64,000 nucleotides of DNA from Streptomyces stelliscabiei (GTDB taxonomy: Bacteria > Actinomycetota > Actinomycetes > Streptomycetales > Streptomycetaceae), in assembly GCF_014873495.1 (NCBI RefSeq), contig NZ_JADBGF010000001.1, positions 3,658,001 through 3,722,000 on the forward strand, read 5' to 3'. The position numbers were made by a program, and so were the translations under genes. The first letter of the stretch is position 1, and each line of letters starts with the position of its first letter. Of the stretch, positions 50,817 to 59,379 are shown piece by piece. The notes beneath the pieces were generated by a model. It had not been told where the DNA came from. It saw only the letters and a list, made by a program, of their open reading frames with translations, and ran no database searches.

Positions 50817-52358
50817 ATGCCGATCGCGCCCGAATACCTCCATCTGGTCTACCCAGACACGGTCTTCCACGCCCTGCTCTACGGCCGCGCCTCCCGCGAC
50901 CCCCGCAAAAAGGGCCGCAGCGTCGGCGACCAGCTCGACACCGGACACGAACTCTGCGACGCCAACGGCTGGCCCGTCGCCGAAACCTTCCGGGACATCG
51001 ACCGCTCTGCTTCCCGCCACGCCCGCCGGACCCGCGACGACTTCGAGGCACTCATCGCCGCCATCGAAGCGAAGAAGGGCCGCATCGTCGTCGCCTTCGA
51101 AGCCTCCCGCTACTACCGGGACATCGAGGCATACATCCGGCTGCGGAACGCCTGCATGGCCAACGACGTCCTGCTCTGCTACAACGGCCAGGTCTACGAC
51201 CTCTCCAAGCGCGAGGACCGCAAAGCCACCGCCCAAGATGCCATCGCCGCCGAGGACGAAGCCGAAGGCATCCGCGACCGCGTACTCCGCTCCACCCGCG
51301 CCCAGGCCAAGAAAGGTCTTCCCCACGGCCGCCTCCTCTACGGGTACGCACGCCGCTACGACCCCGACACCGGCGACCTCATCGAGCAGTACCCCCACCC
51401 CGAGCAGAGCGCCATCGTGCTGGAGGTTTTCGAGCGGGTCGCCGCGGGTGAGACCGAGTACTCGATCCTCCAGGACCTTCGGACGCGCGGCGAGCGGACG
51501 CCGGGGCAGGAGTGGGGCTACTACCACTTGCCGAACATGCTGCGGAACGTCGGCTACAAGGGCCGCCGCCTGCACCGCGGCGAGGACTTCGGGGAGGCGA
51601 CGTGGCCGGCGCTGGTGCCGGAGGAGCTGTTCGAGCAGGTGCAGGAGATCATCGGGGCTGAGTCGCGGAACACGGTCCGGGACTATGCGGTGAAGCATCT
51701 GCTGTCGGGGATCGCCCGCTGCGGCGAGTGTGACGATCACCCGCATCTGCGTGTGGGGAAGTCGCGCGGCTATCTGACGTACGGATGCTCGGCCAAGTTC
51801 GACTCGCAGATGAACAAGGACAAGCTCGACGCGTATGTCGAGGAAGCGGTCGTGGAGTGGCTGGGATCGCGGGCCGCGGTGGCTGCGTTCCAGTCGGACG
51901 AGCAGGGCAAGCGGGCCGAGCGGGCACGCGCCCGGCAGAAGGCGTTGCAGCGGCAGTTGGACGAGGCGCGGGAGATGTCGGCGACGTTCAAGGAGGACGG
52001 GGTGACGCCGCGCTTGTCATTGGCGTCGCTGGCGGTTCAGGAGGACCGGCTGGTGCCGCAGATCGAGGCGGCGCGGCGCGAGGCTCAGGAGATGGACGCG
52101 CCGCCGCTGGTGCGCAGGTTGGTCGGCCGGCCGGATGTTCAGGAGGTCTGGGACGAGGAGTTGACGATCGAGCAGCAGCGGACGGTGCTGCGGGCGGTGG
52201 TCAACATCCGTTTGAACAGGGCGAGGGCTCGGGGTGTGCGCTCGATTGAGCCAGGCCGGGTCACGCTGCGGTTCTTCGGGCAGCCCGGGTTCAGGGACCA
52301 ACCACGTTATGTCCGCGCGACCTCTCCCGCTCCGGCTGCTGCTGAGGGAACGGAATGA
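50817..52358 (+). CDS. Large serine recombinase (integrase of element 2)
   Basis: A 513-residue serine integrase. Catalytic R24/S26 lie in LLYGRASRDPRKKGRSVGDQ. The core continues with ALIAAIEAKKGRIVVAFEAS, RYYRD and AEGIRDRVLRSTRAQAKKGL. The recombinase domain starts at PHGRLLYGYARRYD, a zinc ribbon (GIARCGECDDHPHLRVG; YGCSAKFD) and a coiled coil follow. It is clearly different from the element 1 integrase. Its start is only about 45 bases from the comEC junction, so it is beside its own att site. Its 3' end overlaps the converging membrane protein gene by 68 bases. Confidence 0.94.
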   Translation: MPIAPEYLHLVYPDTVFHALLYGRASRDPRKKGRSVGDQLDTGHELCDANGWPVAETFRDIDRSASRHARRTRDDFEALIAAIEAKKGRIVVAFEASRYYRDIEAYIRLRNACMANDVLLCYNGQVYDLSKREDRKATAQDAIAAEDEAEGIRDRVLRSTRAQAKKGLPHGRLLYGYARRYDPDTGDLIEQYPHPEQSAIVLEVFERVAAGETEYSILQDLRTRGERTPGQEWGYYHLPNMLRNVGYKGRRLHRGEDFGEATWPALVPEELFEQVQEIIGAESRNTVRDYAVKHLLSGIARCGECDDHPHLRVGKSRGYLTYGCSAKFDSQMNKDKLDAYVEEAVVEWLGSRAAVAAFQSDEQGKRAERARARQKALQRQLDEAREMSATFKEDGVTPRLSLASLAVQEDRLVPQIEAARREAQEMDAPPLVRRLVGRPDVQEVWDEELTIEQQRTVLRAVVNIRLNRARARGVRSIEPGRVTLRFFGQPGFRDQPRYVRATSPAPAAAEGTE

Positions 52359-52830
52359 GGTTGCCCTTGACGGCCGGCTGAGGCGCGAACTTGCCGTTGC
52401 GGTACATGCGGACGGTGGCTTCCATCGTTTCCGCGATGAGGGAGGCGCGGCGCTCTTCGAACTCGGAGTGCAGTGCCTCCCTTTCGGTTGCCAGGCGGAC
52501 GGCGAGGGCGGCGCGTTCGGCAGCTACGGCTTGGGTGCGGCGCCCGTGTTCGTTTTCCAGGGCCGCTTCCAAGGAGACGTAACGGTTCCTCTCGTCGTCG
52601 GCGGCGCGTGTGGCGTCGGCGAGGGCGCGTCGTTCTTCGCTGGTGTTGGTGAACCAGCGGTGGATGAAGAGCAGAGCTATGAGCGTGAGCGCGACCATGG
52701 CCAGGCAGAGCCCGCCGAGGGCTTGTGCTGGGTCGCCGCGGACTACTGCATGGAGGGTTACTGCCGCTCCTGCGAGCAGGGCTGCCGCTCCTGTTGTGGC
52801 TGTGGCTCGTGTTCCGCCCGTGAGACCCAT
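52291..52830 (-). CDS. Membrane-anchored coiled-coil protein
   Basis: A 179-residue protein with two N-terminal membrane segments (TTGAAALLAGAAVTLHAVV; GLCLAMVALTLIALLFIH) and a long charged coiled coil (ERRALADATRAADDERNRYV; AAERAALAVRLATEREALHS), ending in a Pro/Gln-rich tail. The second ATG (52830) was chosen because GGGGGA lies 5 bases upstream. It is encoded opposite the integrase and next to the repressor, the place where lysogeny-expressed genes such as superinfection-exclusion factors occur. That role is a guess. Confidence 0.65.
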   Translation of the reverse strand: MGLTGGTRATATTGAAALLAGAAVTLHAVVRGDPAQALGGLCLAMVALTLIALLFIHRWFTNTSEERRALADATRAADDERNRYVSLEAALENEHGRRTQAVAAERAALAVRLATEREALHSEFEERRASLIAETMEATVRMYRNGKFAPQPAVKGNLIPFPQQQPERERSRGHNVVGP

Positions 52831-52843
52831 GCGCATCCCCCGA

Positions 52844-53293
52844 TCACATTTCTGCTGCTGCCTCTCCGGGGTTGTTGCGCTCGGTGGGCTGGTCGTCTTC
52901 CAGGCGCTTGAGACGGTCGATGGTTGCGAAGAACATCTGGCGTCCCACTTCGTCCTGGATTCCGAGCCCGTCGGCTACTTCCTCCGGAGTGAGGTCAGAG
53001 CCTACCTGCGATCGGTCAGTTTCGGACAGTGACTGAAGAGATTCGCGGGACATGAGCCCGGCTTCGACGAAGAGAGCCGCAGGGTGGAGGCCTACAGCCT
53101 CGGCGAGGGGCTCGAAGAAGCGGGGCTCGGGGATGGCTTGTCCGTTCCACATTCGGCCAATGCTGCTCTCGGTCATGCCGGTGGCGCGTGCGAGGCGGGC
53201 TTGGCGGCCGTGGCCGGTGTAGCCGGCGCGTATGGCGGCGGGCACGACGACGGCGGCGAAGCGCTGCGCGAGCGTGGGGGTCGCATCGGTCAT
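52844..53293 (-). CDS. XRE-type phage repressor candidate
   Basis: A 149-residue regulator. The HTH lies at about 22-60: AGYTGHGRQARLARATGMTE then SSIGRMWNGQAIPEPRF; a helical C-terminus follows. The ATG at 53293 is 16 bases from the CTCCCT-N4-AGGGAG palindrome. It is divergent from the Cro-like gene and upstream of the coiled-coil protein gene, the expected position for the lysogenic repressor of element 2. Confidence 0.82.
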   Translation of the reverse strand: MTDATPTLAQRFAAVVVPAAIRAGYTGHGRQARLARATGMTESSIGRMWNGQAIPEPRFFEPLAEAVGLHPAALFVEAGLMSRESLQSLSETDRSQVGSDLTPEEVADGLGIQDEVGRQMFFATIDRLKRLEDDQPTERNNPGEAAAEM

Positions 53294-53308
53294 GTTCCGA
53301 AACTGTAC

Positions 53309-53324
53309 CTCCCTAGTTAGGGAG
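53309..53324. promoter_or_regulatory. Operator 1 of the element 2 switch
   Basis: CTCCCT-AGTT-AGGGAG, an inverted repeat with 6-bp perfect arms and a 4-base spacer, just upstream of the repressor start. Confidence 0.65.
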
Positions 53325-53443
53325 TATCCAGAAAATCCCTGAGGCGCAAGAGTCTCTATCGGGCCACCTACCTGCATTAACGCAGGCCACGCCCGAAACT
53401 GCGTGAAAGTTCATCTAAAACCCACCCCTATCGGACCTGCATC

Positions 53444-53459
53444 CTCCCTTGCGAGGGAG
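53444..53459. promoter_or_regulatory. Operator 2 of the element 2 switch (or terminator)
   Basis: CTCCCT-TGCG-AGGGAG has the same arms and spacer length as operator 1 and lies on the Cro-like side. It is followed by GTTTTT, so it could also fold as a rightward terminator or attenuator. A half-site, TCTCCCTCGTGAG, follows at about 53477. Confidence 0.6.
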
Positions 53460-53550
53460 GGTTTTTCATGACAGAGTCTCCCTCGTGAGCAAGGAACCCC
53501 CTTCCACCAGTGACAACCCCTGCCAACCACCCCCCGAGGGAGGTGAGTAC

Positions 53551-53775
53551 GTGTTCCGCCTGGACACCGCCAAGATCCTCGAAGTCGCCGCGCTTCACGG
53601 CGACAAGACCCGCGCCGCCATCTACCGCCGGACCGGGATCACCGAATCGTCCGTCTATCGGATCCTCAACGGCGAGACCCAGCCTGACCTGAACTCGGCC
53701 ATGCGCCTCGCTGAGGCATATGACGTTGACCTGCGCACCGTCATCAAGCGCGTCCCCATCGAGGCCGCCGCGTGA
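53551..53775 (+). CDS. Cro-like helix-turn-helix protein
   Basis: A 74-residue DNA-binding protein, essentially one HTH domain: LDTAKILEVAALHGDKTRAA then IYRRTGITESSVYRILNGET and LNSAMRLAEAYDVDLRTV. The GTG at 53551 has an ideal GGGAGGTGA ribosome site; GTG 53485 is an alternative. It is the first rightward gene and likely acts as Cro or an early activator. Confidence 0.78.
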   Translation: MFRLDTAKILEVAALHGDKTRAAIYRRTGITESSVYRILNGETQPDLNSAMRLAEAYDVDLRTVIKRVPIEAAA

Positions 53776-53990
53776 CCCGCGAACAGCGCCGGGCGCTCCT
53801 CGGCGACGCGGCCATCGAGCACATCCACGAAGGCGTCGACGAGGCCGTCCGCGACTTCACGAACGCGCCGTCCGAGGACAAGGTCGGCCTGATTCGCCGG
53901 CTCCGGCCGATCCTCGCGCCGGCTGCGGCCCGCTTGCAGTCCCGCAAGGCGGCTGAAGCGCCGGCTGCTGCGGCCTCGAAGGCCGCCTGA
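53772..53990 (+). CDS. Small helical protein, unknown
   Basis: A 72-residue charged helical protein (REQRRALLGDAAIEHIHEGV; APSEDKVGLIRRLRPILAPA) with an Ala/Lys tail. GTG start overlapping the Cro-like stop (GTGA), so coupled to it. Similar small proteins follow the HTH gene in actinomycete prophages, with no known role. Confidence 0.65.
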   Translation: MTREQRRALLGDAAIEHIHEGVDEAVRDFTNAPSEDKVGLIRRLRPILAPAAARLQSRKAAEAPAAAASKAA

Positions 53991-54081
53991 TCCCACACAT
54001 GCCGAAGGCCCGCCCGACTGCCAGGCCCGGCGAGCCCACGACTTTCGGCGACCCCTTCAACTTCAGAAAGCAGAGGTCACC

Positions 54082-54414
54082 ATGACCGAACAGACTACCG
54101 CTCAGAGTAAGACCCATCGCCTGATGGCGGCGCTCTCCGTGGCCGAGCGGCTTACCGCCGAGTCGCCGATCACGCCGTCGAACCTGCGGGTCGACGGTCA
54201 CTCCGACTGGGCGGCCCCGTCGATCGGGGTGCTCCTGTACTTCCACCGCGACCCCGAGGCGGTGCGGGTCTTCGCCGAGCACTTCTCGCTGACGGTGTTG
54301 CGGCGAGGCTGTGGCGAGGACGACGAGTACACGCTGGCGGACGGCGTCGTGGACGGTGTGCCGTTCCGTGCGTGGTCGCTGACCGAGGTCAAGTCTTCGG
54401 CGGTGGCGGCATGA
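54082..54414 (+). CDS. Hypothetical phage protein
   Basis: A 110-residue protein. HRLMAALSVAERLTAESPIT at the N-terminus, then PSIGVLLYFHRDPEAVRVFA and a beta-rich tail (FRAWSLTEVKSS). ATG with AGAGG upstream. It starts the tightly overlapped early operon that runs to 62460. No family recognised. Confidence 0.65.
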   Translation: MTEQTTAQSKTHRLMAALSVAERLTAESPITPSNLRVDGHSDWAAPSIGVLLYFHRDPEAVRVFAEHFSLTVLRRGCGEDDEYTLADGVVDGVPFRAWSLTEVKSSAVAA

Positions 54415-54932
54415 GCGCCGACGAGTTGGCGGCTGCGGTCGCGGAGCTGGGCGCCCTGCCGATGCCGGTGCCGGTCGCGCCGGAGGCGGAGGAGCCTCTG
54501 CCGGTGGCGTTCCTGGCGTGCCGGGACTCGCGGGTGCTCGGCCTGTACGGGCAGAGCGAGGACGCGCTGCACCACTGCGAGAACGCGCTGGGGCGGACCG
54601 TCGGGTACAGCGCCGCCACCCCCTTCTCGTGGCGAAAGCGGCCGGGCGGGATCCGCGAGTTGTACGCGTGGACTTCGCAGGAGGTGTCTTCGGCTACCGG
54701 GTTCACCGTGGCGCGGCTGGAGGTGCGTGACGAGTTCGACGAGGGCTGGGGCGCGGACGCGGATGTAGTGCCGGATCCTGTCGCGGTCTTGTCGTCGGAG
54801 CGTCCGGTGGACGGGCTGACGGCGGTGTTTGTGCCGGTGGCGTCGTTGCGTGAGCCGGAGCCCGAGTTCTACGGGTCGGTGCATCACGACTGGCGGCTCG
54901 GCCGGGACCTGCCCGAGGGCGGCCTCCGATGA
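54411..54932 (+). CDS. Hypothetical phage protein
   Basis: A 173-residue acidic protein with no known motif. VAFLACRDSRVLGLYGQSED and LYAWTSQEVSSATGFTVARL look like a mixed alpha/beta fold. ATG start overlaps the previous stop (ATGA). The open frame extends further upstream, but that start would overlap the previous gene by more than 40 bases. Confidence 0.65.
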   Translation: MSADELAAAVAELGALPMPVPVAPEAEEPLPVAFLACRDSRVLGLYGQSEDALHHCENALGRTVGYSAATPFSWRKRPGGIRELYAWTSQEVSSATGFTVARLEVRDEFDEGWGADADVVPDPVAVLSSERPVDGLTAVFVPVASLREPEPEFYGSVHHDWRLGRDLPEGGLR

Positions 54933-55183
54933 GCGCCACGCACAGTCTCGCCGAGTGGGCGTCCGTCCTGTCGCTGGGTGTCTCCGCGATCAGCCTGATC
55001 GCGTTCGCCCTGGCGTTCGCGCCCGCCGATGTCGAGTACTTCGACCCGCGTCCGCTTCTCGGCCGTGCCGGTGACCGGCTGCTCGTCGAGGCCGTGAACG
55101 CCCGCCTGGCCCTGCGTGATGCCGCGATCACCTGCGCCGCGCTCCTCGCTCTTCTCACCGTCCGACCGGAGGCACTCCGATGA
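54929..55183 (+). CDS. Small membrane protein
   Basis: An 84-residue protein with two hydrophobic segments: ASVLSLGVSAISLIAFALAF and ITCAALLALLTV. ATG overlap with the previous gene. Function unknown. Confidence 0.65.
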   Translation: MSATHSLAEWASVLSLGVSAISLIAFALAFAPADVEYFDPRPLLGRAGDRLLVEAVNARLALRDAAITCAALLALLTVRPEALR

Positions 55184-55422
55184 CCGAGACCACTGCGCCC
55201 ATCCCGCTCGACGCCGACGGCGAGGAGCTCGTGGACAGCGCCGAGTACATCGACCGGCACGGCGACACGTGGCGCTACCTCGGTGGGATCGAGGAGCTCC
55301 GTCACGTCAAGCGCGCCGACGAGGACACGCCTGACCCCAACTGTGGCCGCTGGTGCGAGGACGCGACCGCTGTCGCCCGCGACTTCGGCCCCATGACCAA
55401 GGTGACGGAGGCCACCCGATGA
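55180..55422 (+). CDS. Small acidic protein, unknown
   Basis: An 80-residue acidic protein (LDADGEELVDSAEYIDRHGD, then WRYLGGIEELRHVK) with two cysteines close together (NCGRWCED). ATGA overlap on both sides. Unknown phage early protein, perhaps a host-takeover or inhibitor type given its charge. Confidence 0.62.
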   Translation: MTETTAPIPLDADGEELVDSAEYIDRHGDTWRYLGGIEELRHVKRADEDTPDPNCGRWCEDATAVARDFGPMTKVTEATR

Positions 55423-55787
55423 CGTACAAGATCGAGGGTCCGACCCCTCTCACCCTCAAGGCCACCGACGACGGCGCCGAGCTGGGTGTGGCCCCGTTCC
55501 TGCGGGCCGTGTTCCTCGACCTGTTCAACGCCGCCGACTCCGACCCCGAGAGCTTCGCTGCCGAGTTCGCGGAGATGCACGCCCTCGCGCAGTCCGCACA
55601 GACGCAAGGCCGGGACTCGCATGCCCGTCACGAGTTCGACGAGCGGATGAACAAGCTGCTCGACGAGTTCGCGGACGGCGGCACGATCAGCCTGTACGCG
55701 GGTGGCCTGCACCAGTTGCGGGACGCGGCGGCGGAGATCACGGCCCCGCGCTCGGTGCCCGGCCAGCGATCGGCGGGCGCCGCGTGA
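55419..55787 (+). CDS. Hypothetical phage protein
   Basis: A 122-residue protein, acidic and mainly helical (VAPFLRAVFLDLFNAADSDP; HEFDERMNKLLDEFADGGTI). ATG at 55419 overlaps the previous stop. No family recognised. Confidence 0.62.
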   Translation: MTYKIEGPTPLTLKATDDGAELGVAPFLRAVFLDLFNAADSDPESFAAEFAEMHALAQSAQTQGRDSHARHEFDERMNKLLDEFADGGTISLYAGGLHQLRDAAAEITAPRSVPGQRSAGAA

Positions 55788-56440
55788 ACGCCCGTCGTCA
55801 CCTCATCGCCGCCCTGTCTGAGGACAGCCTCGGTGGGATCGCCACCCTGGCGGACGTCGCCCACGCCGAGCAGCTGGTGGACGCCTACCGCGCGGAGATC
55901 CTGGCCGAGGCCAAGATCGAGGTTGTCGCCTGGCTGGTGAAGAAGGCCGCCGAGGGCACCCCGATCGGGGACCTCGCGTCCAAGGTCGACAGGGGCGCCG
56001 TCCGCGCCTTCCTCGGGACGGGCCACTACCGGGACGCCATGGACGCCCACCGCTCCCGGGTCCTCAACGAGGCCGCCGACTACGTCGAGCAGCGGCGTCT
56101 CGCACGCGCCGACATCGTCACCGACTTCGACCGGGGGCGTCGGGCTGCCGAAGGCTGTGTCGTCGAGGAACTCCGCGAACTCGCCGGTGAGGAGGCCACC
56201 GCTGCGGCGGCGACGGCCACTCCCGACGAGAAGTTCTTCGTCCCGGGCCGCGTCTACACCCGCACCAACCGGCTCGGCCTCCACCTCAGGTTCGTGTGCG
56301 AGCACCTGACCACCGACCCGAAGGTCGGCGACCGGGAGGCGTGGGGCTGGCTCCACCGCTCCGACGGCACCCGCCGCATGGAACGCCTGTGGGACCACGA
56401 CTACCCCCGCTGGACGGAGGCGGGTGAAGGCCGTGGATGA
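55784..56440 (+). CDS. Hypothetical phage protein
   Basis: A 218-residue protein. Helical N-terminal two thirds (AYRAEILAEAKIEVVAWLVK; HRSRVLNEAADYVEQRRLAR) and an aromatic C-terminus (WGWLHRSDGTRRMERLWDHD). GTG start overlapping the previous gene. The function is not evident. Confidence 0.65.
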   Translation: MNARRHLIAALSEDSLGGIATLADVAHAEQLVDAYRAEILAEAKIEVVAWLVKKAAEGTPIGDLASKVDRGAVRAFLGTGHYRDAMDAHRSRVLNEAADYVEQRRLARADIVTDFDRGRRAAEGCVVEELRELAGEEATAAAATATPDEKFFVPGRVYTRTNRLGLHLRFVCEHLTTDPKVGDREAWGWLHRSDGTRRMERLWDHDYPRWTEAGEGRG

Positions 56441-56663
56441 GCGTCCTCGCCGCCTCAGTCTCCTCGCCGAGATCCACCGTATCGGCGGCGAGATCACCTC
56501 CGGTCAGGCCCACCGCTTCTACCGGGCGACCGGCTGGGGCCCGTCCCGGAGCACGGCCCGCGGCGACCTCCAGTACTACGCCCGCCGCGGCGTCCTCGTG
56601 CAACGCGGCCCCGACAACGGGCGCCTGTACACCCTCGCACCCCAGAAAGGCGGCACCGCCTGA
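56424..56663 (+). CDS. Small winged-helix protein
   Basis: A 79-residue protein with a compact winged-helix pattern: LLAEIHRIGGEITSGQAHRF then STARGDLQYYARRGVLVQRG and LYTLAPQKG. Start GTG 56424 (17-base overlap) or GTG 56433. It directly precedes the recombination genes, overlapping the YqaJ start, and may regulate them. Confidence 0.68.
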   Translation: MKAVDERPRRLSLLAEIHRIGGEITSGQAHRFYRATGWGPSRSTARGDLQYYARRGVLVQRGPDNGRLYTLAPQKGGTA

Positions 56664-57586
56664 TGGCAACCGTCGCGCAGGCCGGGGTTGACGCCCCGGC
56701 CGCCGGCCCCACCGTCCTCGGCTTCTTCGAGCCGGGTTCGGATCAGTGGCACGCCGCCCGAGCGAACGGCATCGGCGGCAGCGAGATCGCCGCCGTGATG
56801 GGCCTGTCTCCGTACGAGTCCCGGTTCTCCCTCTGGCACCGCAAGAAGGGCCTGATCGGCCCGGTAGAGGAGAGCGACGTCATGTACTGGGGGAAGATCC
56901 ACGAGCCCGCGATCTGCGCCGAGTTCGCCAAGCGGCACCCCGACGGCGAAGTCCGCCCGTCGCCCACGTACGCCGCGGCCGGACGGCCGTGGCAGGTCGT
57001 CAACCCAGACCGTCTGATCCTCGATGGCGAGTGGAAGACGACGGCGATCGTCGAGGCCAAGACGAGCCGCGACGCCGAGGGCTGGGGCGAGGAGGGCACC
57101 GCCGAAATCCCGGTGCACTACCGGGCCCAGTGCCAGTGGTACATGGACGCCCTGGTCGTGCCCCGCTGCCACGTCGCGGTGCTGATCGCCGGGTCGGAGT
57201 ACCGCGAGTACGTCGTCGACTACGACCCCGCCGACGCCTTGAAGATGCGGGAAGCCGCCACCGAGTTCATGCGGACCCTCGCCGACGACGAGCGCCCCAG
57301 CATCGACGGTCACTCCGCGACGTACCAGGCGATCCGCGAGATCCCTGAGGGCATGGACCCGGTCGACGTGGAGATCCCCACCCTGCTGCGCGACCGCTTC
57401 TACGCCGCCCAAGACGCCGCTTGGACCGCCGAGGACGAGCTGACTGCCTGCAAGGGCGAGCTTCTCGACGCGGTCGGTACTGGCCAGCGGGCCGTCTGCG
57501 AAGGACAGCGCATCGCTACCCGCACCGTCCGCAACGGCTCCACCTACTCCCTCATGCCTGCCCGAACCCGAAGGAACGCCCGATGA
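56663..57586 (+). CDS. YqaJ-family viral recombinase (exonuclease)
   Basis: A 307-residue lambda-exonuclease/RecE-like nuclease. QWHAARANGIGGSEIAAVMG is the family N-terminal signature, WGKIHEPAICAEFAKRHPDG follows, the metal Asp is in VVNPDRLILDGEW and the catalytic Glu-x-Lys in AIVEAKTSRD, then VHYRAQCQWYMDAL. It resects double-stranded ends 5' to 3' to make 3' tails for the RecT protein encoded next (4-base overlap). The two form a complete single-strand annealing recombination pair. Confidence 0.93.
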   Translation: MATVAQAGVDAPAAGPTVLGFFEPGSDQWHAARANGIGGSEIAAVMGLSPYESRFSLWHRKKGLIGPVEESDVMYWGKIHEPAICAEFAKRHPDGEVRPSPTYAAAGRPWQVVNPDRLILDGEWKTTAIVEAKTSRDAEGWGEEGTAEIPVHYRAQCQWYMDALVVPRCHVAVLIAGSEYREYVVDYDPADALKMREAATEFMRTLADDERPSIDGHSATYQAIREIPEGMDPVDVEIPTLLRDRFYAAQDAAWTAEDELTACKGELLDAVGTGQRAVCEGQRIATRTVRNGSTYSLMPARTRRNAR

Positions 57587-58458
57587 CCGACAACACCGTC
57601 TCCAATGCCGTCGCCGTCCGTGATGCCGGCCCCGGCGCCATGGTCGAGCAGTACCGCGAGGAGTACGCCGCCCTCGTCCCCTCCCACGTCAACGCCGACC
57701 AATGGGTCCGCCTCGCCGTCGGAGCCATCCGCGGCAACCGTGACCTGGAGCAGGCCGCCAAGACCGACATCGGCGTGTTCCTGCGGGAGCTGAAGATCGC
57801 CGCCCGTCTCGGCCTGGAGCCCGGCACCGAGCAGTTCTACCTCACGCCCCGCAAGTCGAAGGCCCACCGAGGCCAGAAGATCATCAAGGGGATCGTCGGC
57901 TACCAGGGAATCATCGAGCTGATCTACCGGGCCGGCGCCGTGTCCTCCGTCGTCGTCGAGACCGTCCGCCAACGCGACACCTTCCGGTACGTCATCGGCC
58001 GCGACGAGCGCCCCGTCCACGACGTCGACTGGTTCGGCGGCGAGCGCGGCGACCTGGTCGGCGTGTACGCGTACGCGGTCATGAAGGACGGCGCCACCAG
58101 CAAGGTCGTCATCCTCAACCGGGCGCAGGTCATGTCGGCGAAGGCGAAGTCCGACGGCCGCAACAGCGAGTTCTCCCCGTGGAACACCAACGAGGAAGCG
58201 ATGTGGCTGAAGACAGCCGCCCGCCGCCTCGCCAAGTGGGTGCCGACGTCCGCCGAGTTCATGCGCGAGCAGCTCCGGGCGCAAGCCGAGGTCGCCGCCG
58301 AGCTGCCGTCCGGGTTCGCCCCGGCGCTCCCGCAACCGCAGGTCGACCTGCCCGATGACGGCGACGACGCCATGGACGACGAGGGCCCGATCGAGGGCGA
58401 GTTCGTCGACGACGAGCCCGGCCAGCAGTGGCCTGCCGTCGCCCAACCGCCTGCCTGA
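57583..58458 (+). CDS. recT: RecT-family single-strand annealing protein
   Basis: A 291-residue recombinase. Signature segments are DIGVFLRELKIAARLGLEPG then QFYLTPRKSK, IKGIVGYQGIIELIYRAGAV, FGGERGDLVGVYAYAVMKDG and EEAMWLKTAARRLAKWVPTS. It anneals complementary single strands after resection by the YqaJ exonuclease. The acidic C-terminal tail (DDGDDAMDDEGPIEGEFVDD) is typical of annealing proteins that contact SSB. ATG at 57583. Confidence 0.94.
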   Translation: MTDNTVSNAVAVRDAGPGAMVEQYREEYAALVPSHVNADQWVRLAVGAIRGNRDLEQAAKTDIGVFLRELKIAARLGLEPGTEQFYLTPRKSKAHRGQKIIKGIVGYQGIIELIYRAGAVSSVVVETVRQRDTFRYVIGRDERPVHDVDWFGGERGDLVGVYAYAVMKDGATSKVVILNRAQVMSAKAKSDGRNSEFSPWNTNEEAMWLKTAARRLAKWVPTSAEFMREQLRAQAEVAAELPSGFAPALPQPQVDLPDDGDDAMDDEGPIEGEFVDDEPGQQWPAVAQPPA

Positions 58459-58470
58459 CCCCTCGCCCTT

Positions 58471-58509
58471 GCCGAGCTCCCGCCCGCCGATAACAGGCGG
58501 GGGCTCGGC
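58471..58509 (+). terminator. Hairpin after recT
   Basis: GCCGAGCTCCCGCC (58471-58484) pairs with GGCGGGGGCTCGGC (58496-58509), 14 bp including one G-T, loop 11. It could reduce read-through from recT to the exonuclease gene. Confidence 0.6.
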
Positions 58510-58530
58510 CTCCCCTAGGAGACCACGCCC

Positions 58531-59379
58531 ATGACCCACACCGAACCTCCCTGGTTCACCCAGAGGCTTGCGGCCCTCGACTTCGAGTGCTCCGACAAAG
58601 TGCCGGAGACCGCCCGCATCGTGTCCTGCGCCCTGATCCTCGTCGGCGGCGGACTGCCCACCGACACCCGCACCTGGCTGGTCAACCCGGGTATCGCGCA
58701 GGAGCCGGGCGCGATCGCCGTGCACAAGCTGACGGATGAGCACCTCGCCGAGCACGGCACGCCGGCTCCGGAAGCGGTCGGGGAGATCGCCAAGTCGGTG
58801 GCCGAAGTCGTCGCCGCGGGGACGCCGTTGGTTGGCCACAATCTCGGAAGTTTCGATTTGAACCTTCTGAACCACGAGTGCATGCGCCACCTCGGCGACA
58901 GCCTCGAAGGCGTCTGCCGGCAGCCCCTCACCCGCGTGCTGGACACGATGGTGCTGGACAAGCACGCCGCCCCGTACCGGCGGCGCGTGTCGGAGAAGCA
59001 GGGCCCGTACCAGATGCGGACCACCGCCGAGACGTACGAGCTGCCCTGGGACGAGAGCGCGGCTCACGGCGCCGAGTACGACGCCCTGATGTCCGCCCGT
59101 GCCGCGTACCGGATCGGGATCATCGCCCACACCCCGCCCGAGCACCGGCCCGACTGGGTCAAGGCGCTCCGCAACCGGCGCGGCCCGTACGACCGGTTCG
59201 ACGACCTCGCCAACGTCACCGTCGAAGGCCTGCACCAGCGGCAGATCCGGTGGGCGGCCGACGACGCGGCCTCCTACCAGGCGTGGCTGCGAGACCCGGC
59301 CAAGAGCGGGGACAAGCACAACCCGGACGCGGTCATCGACGGCACCTGGCCGCTGCGCCCGATCGGCGGTGCGTCGTGA
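58531..59379 (+). CDS. DnaQ-like 3'-5' exonuclease
   Basis: A 282-residue DEDDh exonuclease. ExoI: AALDFECSDKVPETARIVS (Asp and Glu). ExoII: LVGHNLGSFDLNLL. ExoIII: AAHGAEYDALMSARAAYRI (His and Asp). The C-terminal about 60 residues (DDLANVTVEGLHQRQIRWAA) are an extra domain. It may proofread or trim ends during phage replication or recombination. ATG with AGGAG 10 bases upstream. Confidence 0.92.
   Translation: MTHTEPPWFTQRLAALDFECSDKVPETARIVSCALILVGGGLPTDTRTWLVNPGIAQEPGAIAVHKLTDEHLAEHGTPAPEAVGEIAKSVAEVVAAGTPLVGHNLGSFDLNLLNHECMRHLGDSLEGVCRQPLTRVLDTMVLDKHAAPYRRRVSEKQGPYQMRTTAETYELPWDESAAHGAEYDALMSARAAYRIGIIAHTPPEHRPDWVKALRNRRGPYDRFDDLANVTVEGLHQRQIRWAADDAASYQAWLRDPAKSGDKHNPDAVIDGTWPLRPIGGAS

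Noticed and set aside
50775..51746. N-terminal extension of the comEC fragment into element 2
   Set aside because: It is the antisense of the integrase gene and has no ComEC similarity beyond SGANF. The native 5' part must be elsewhere.
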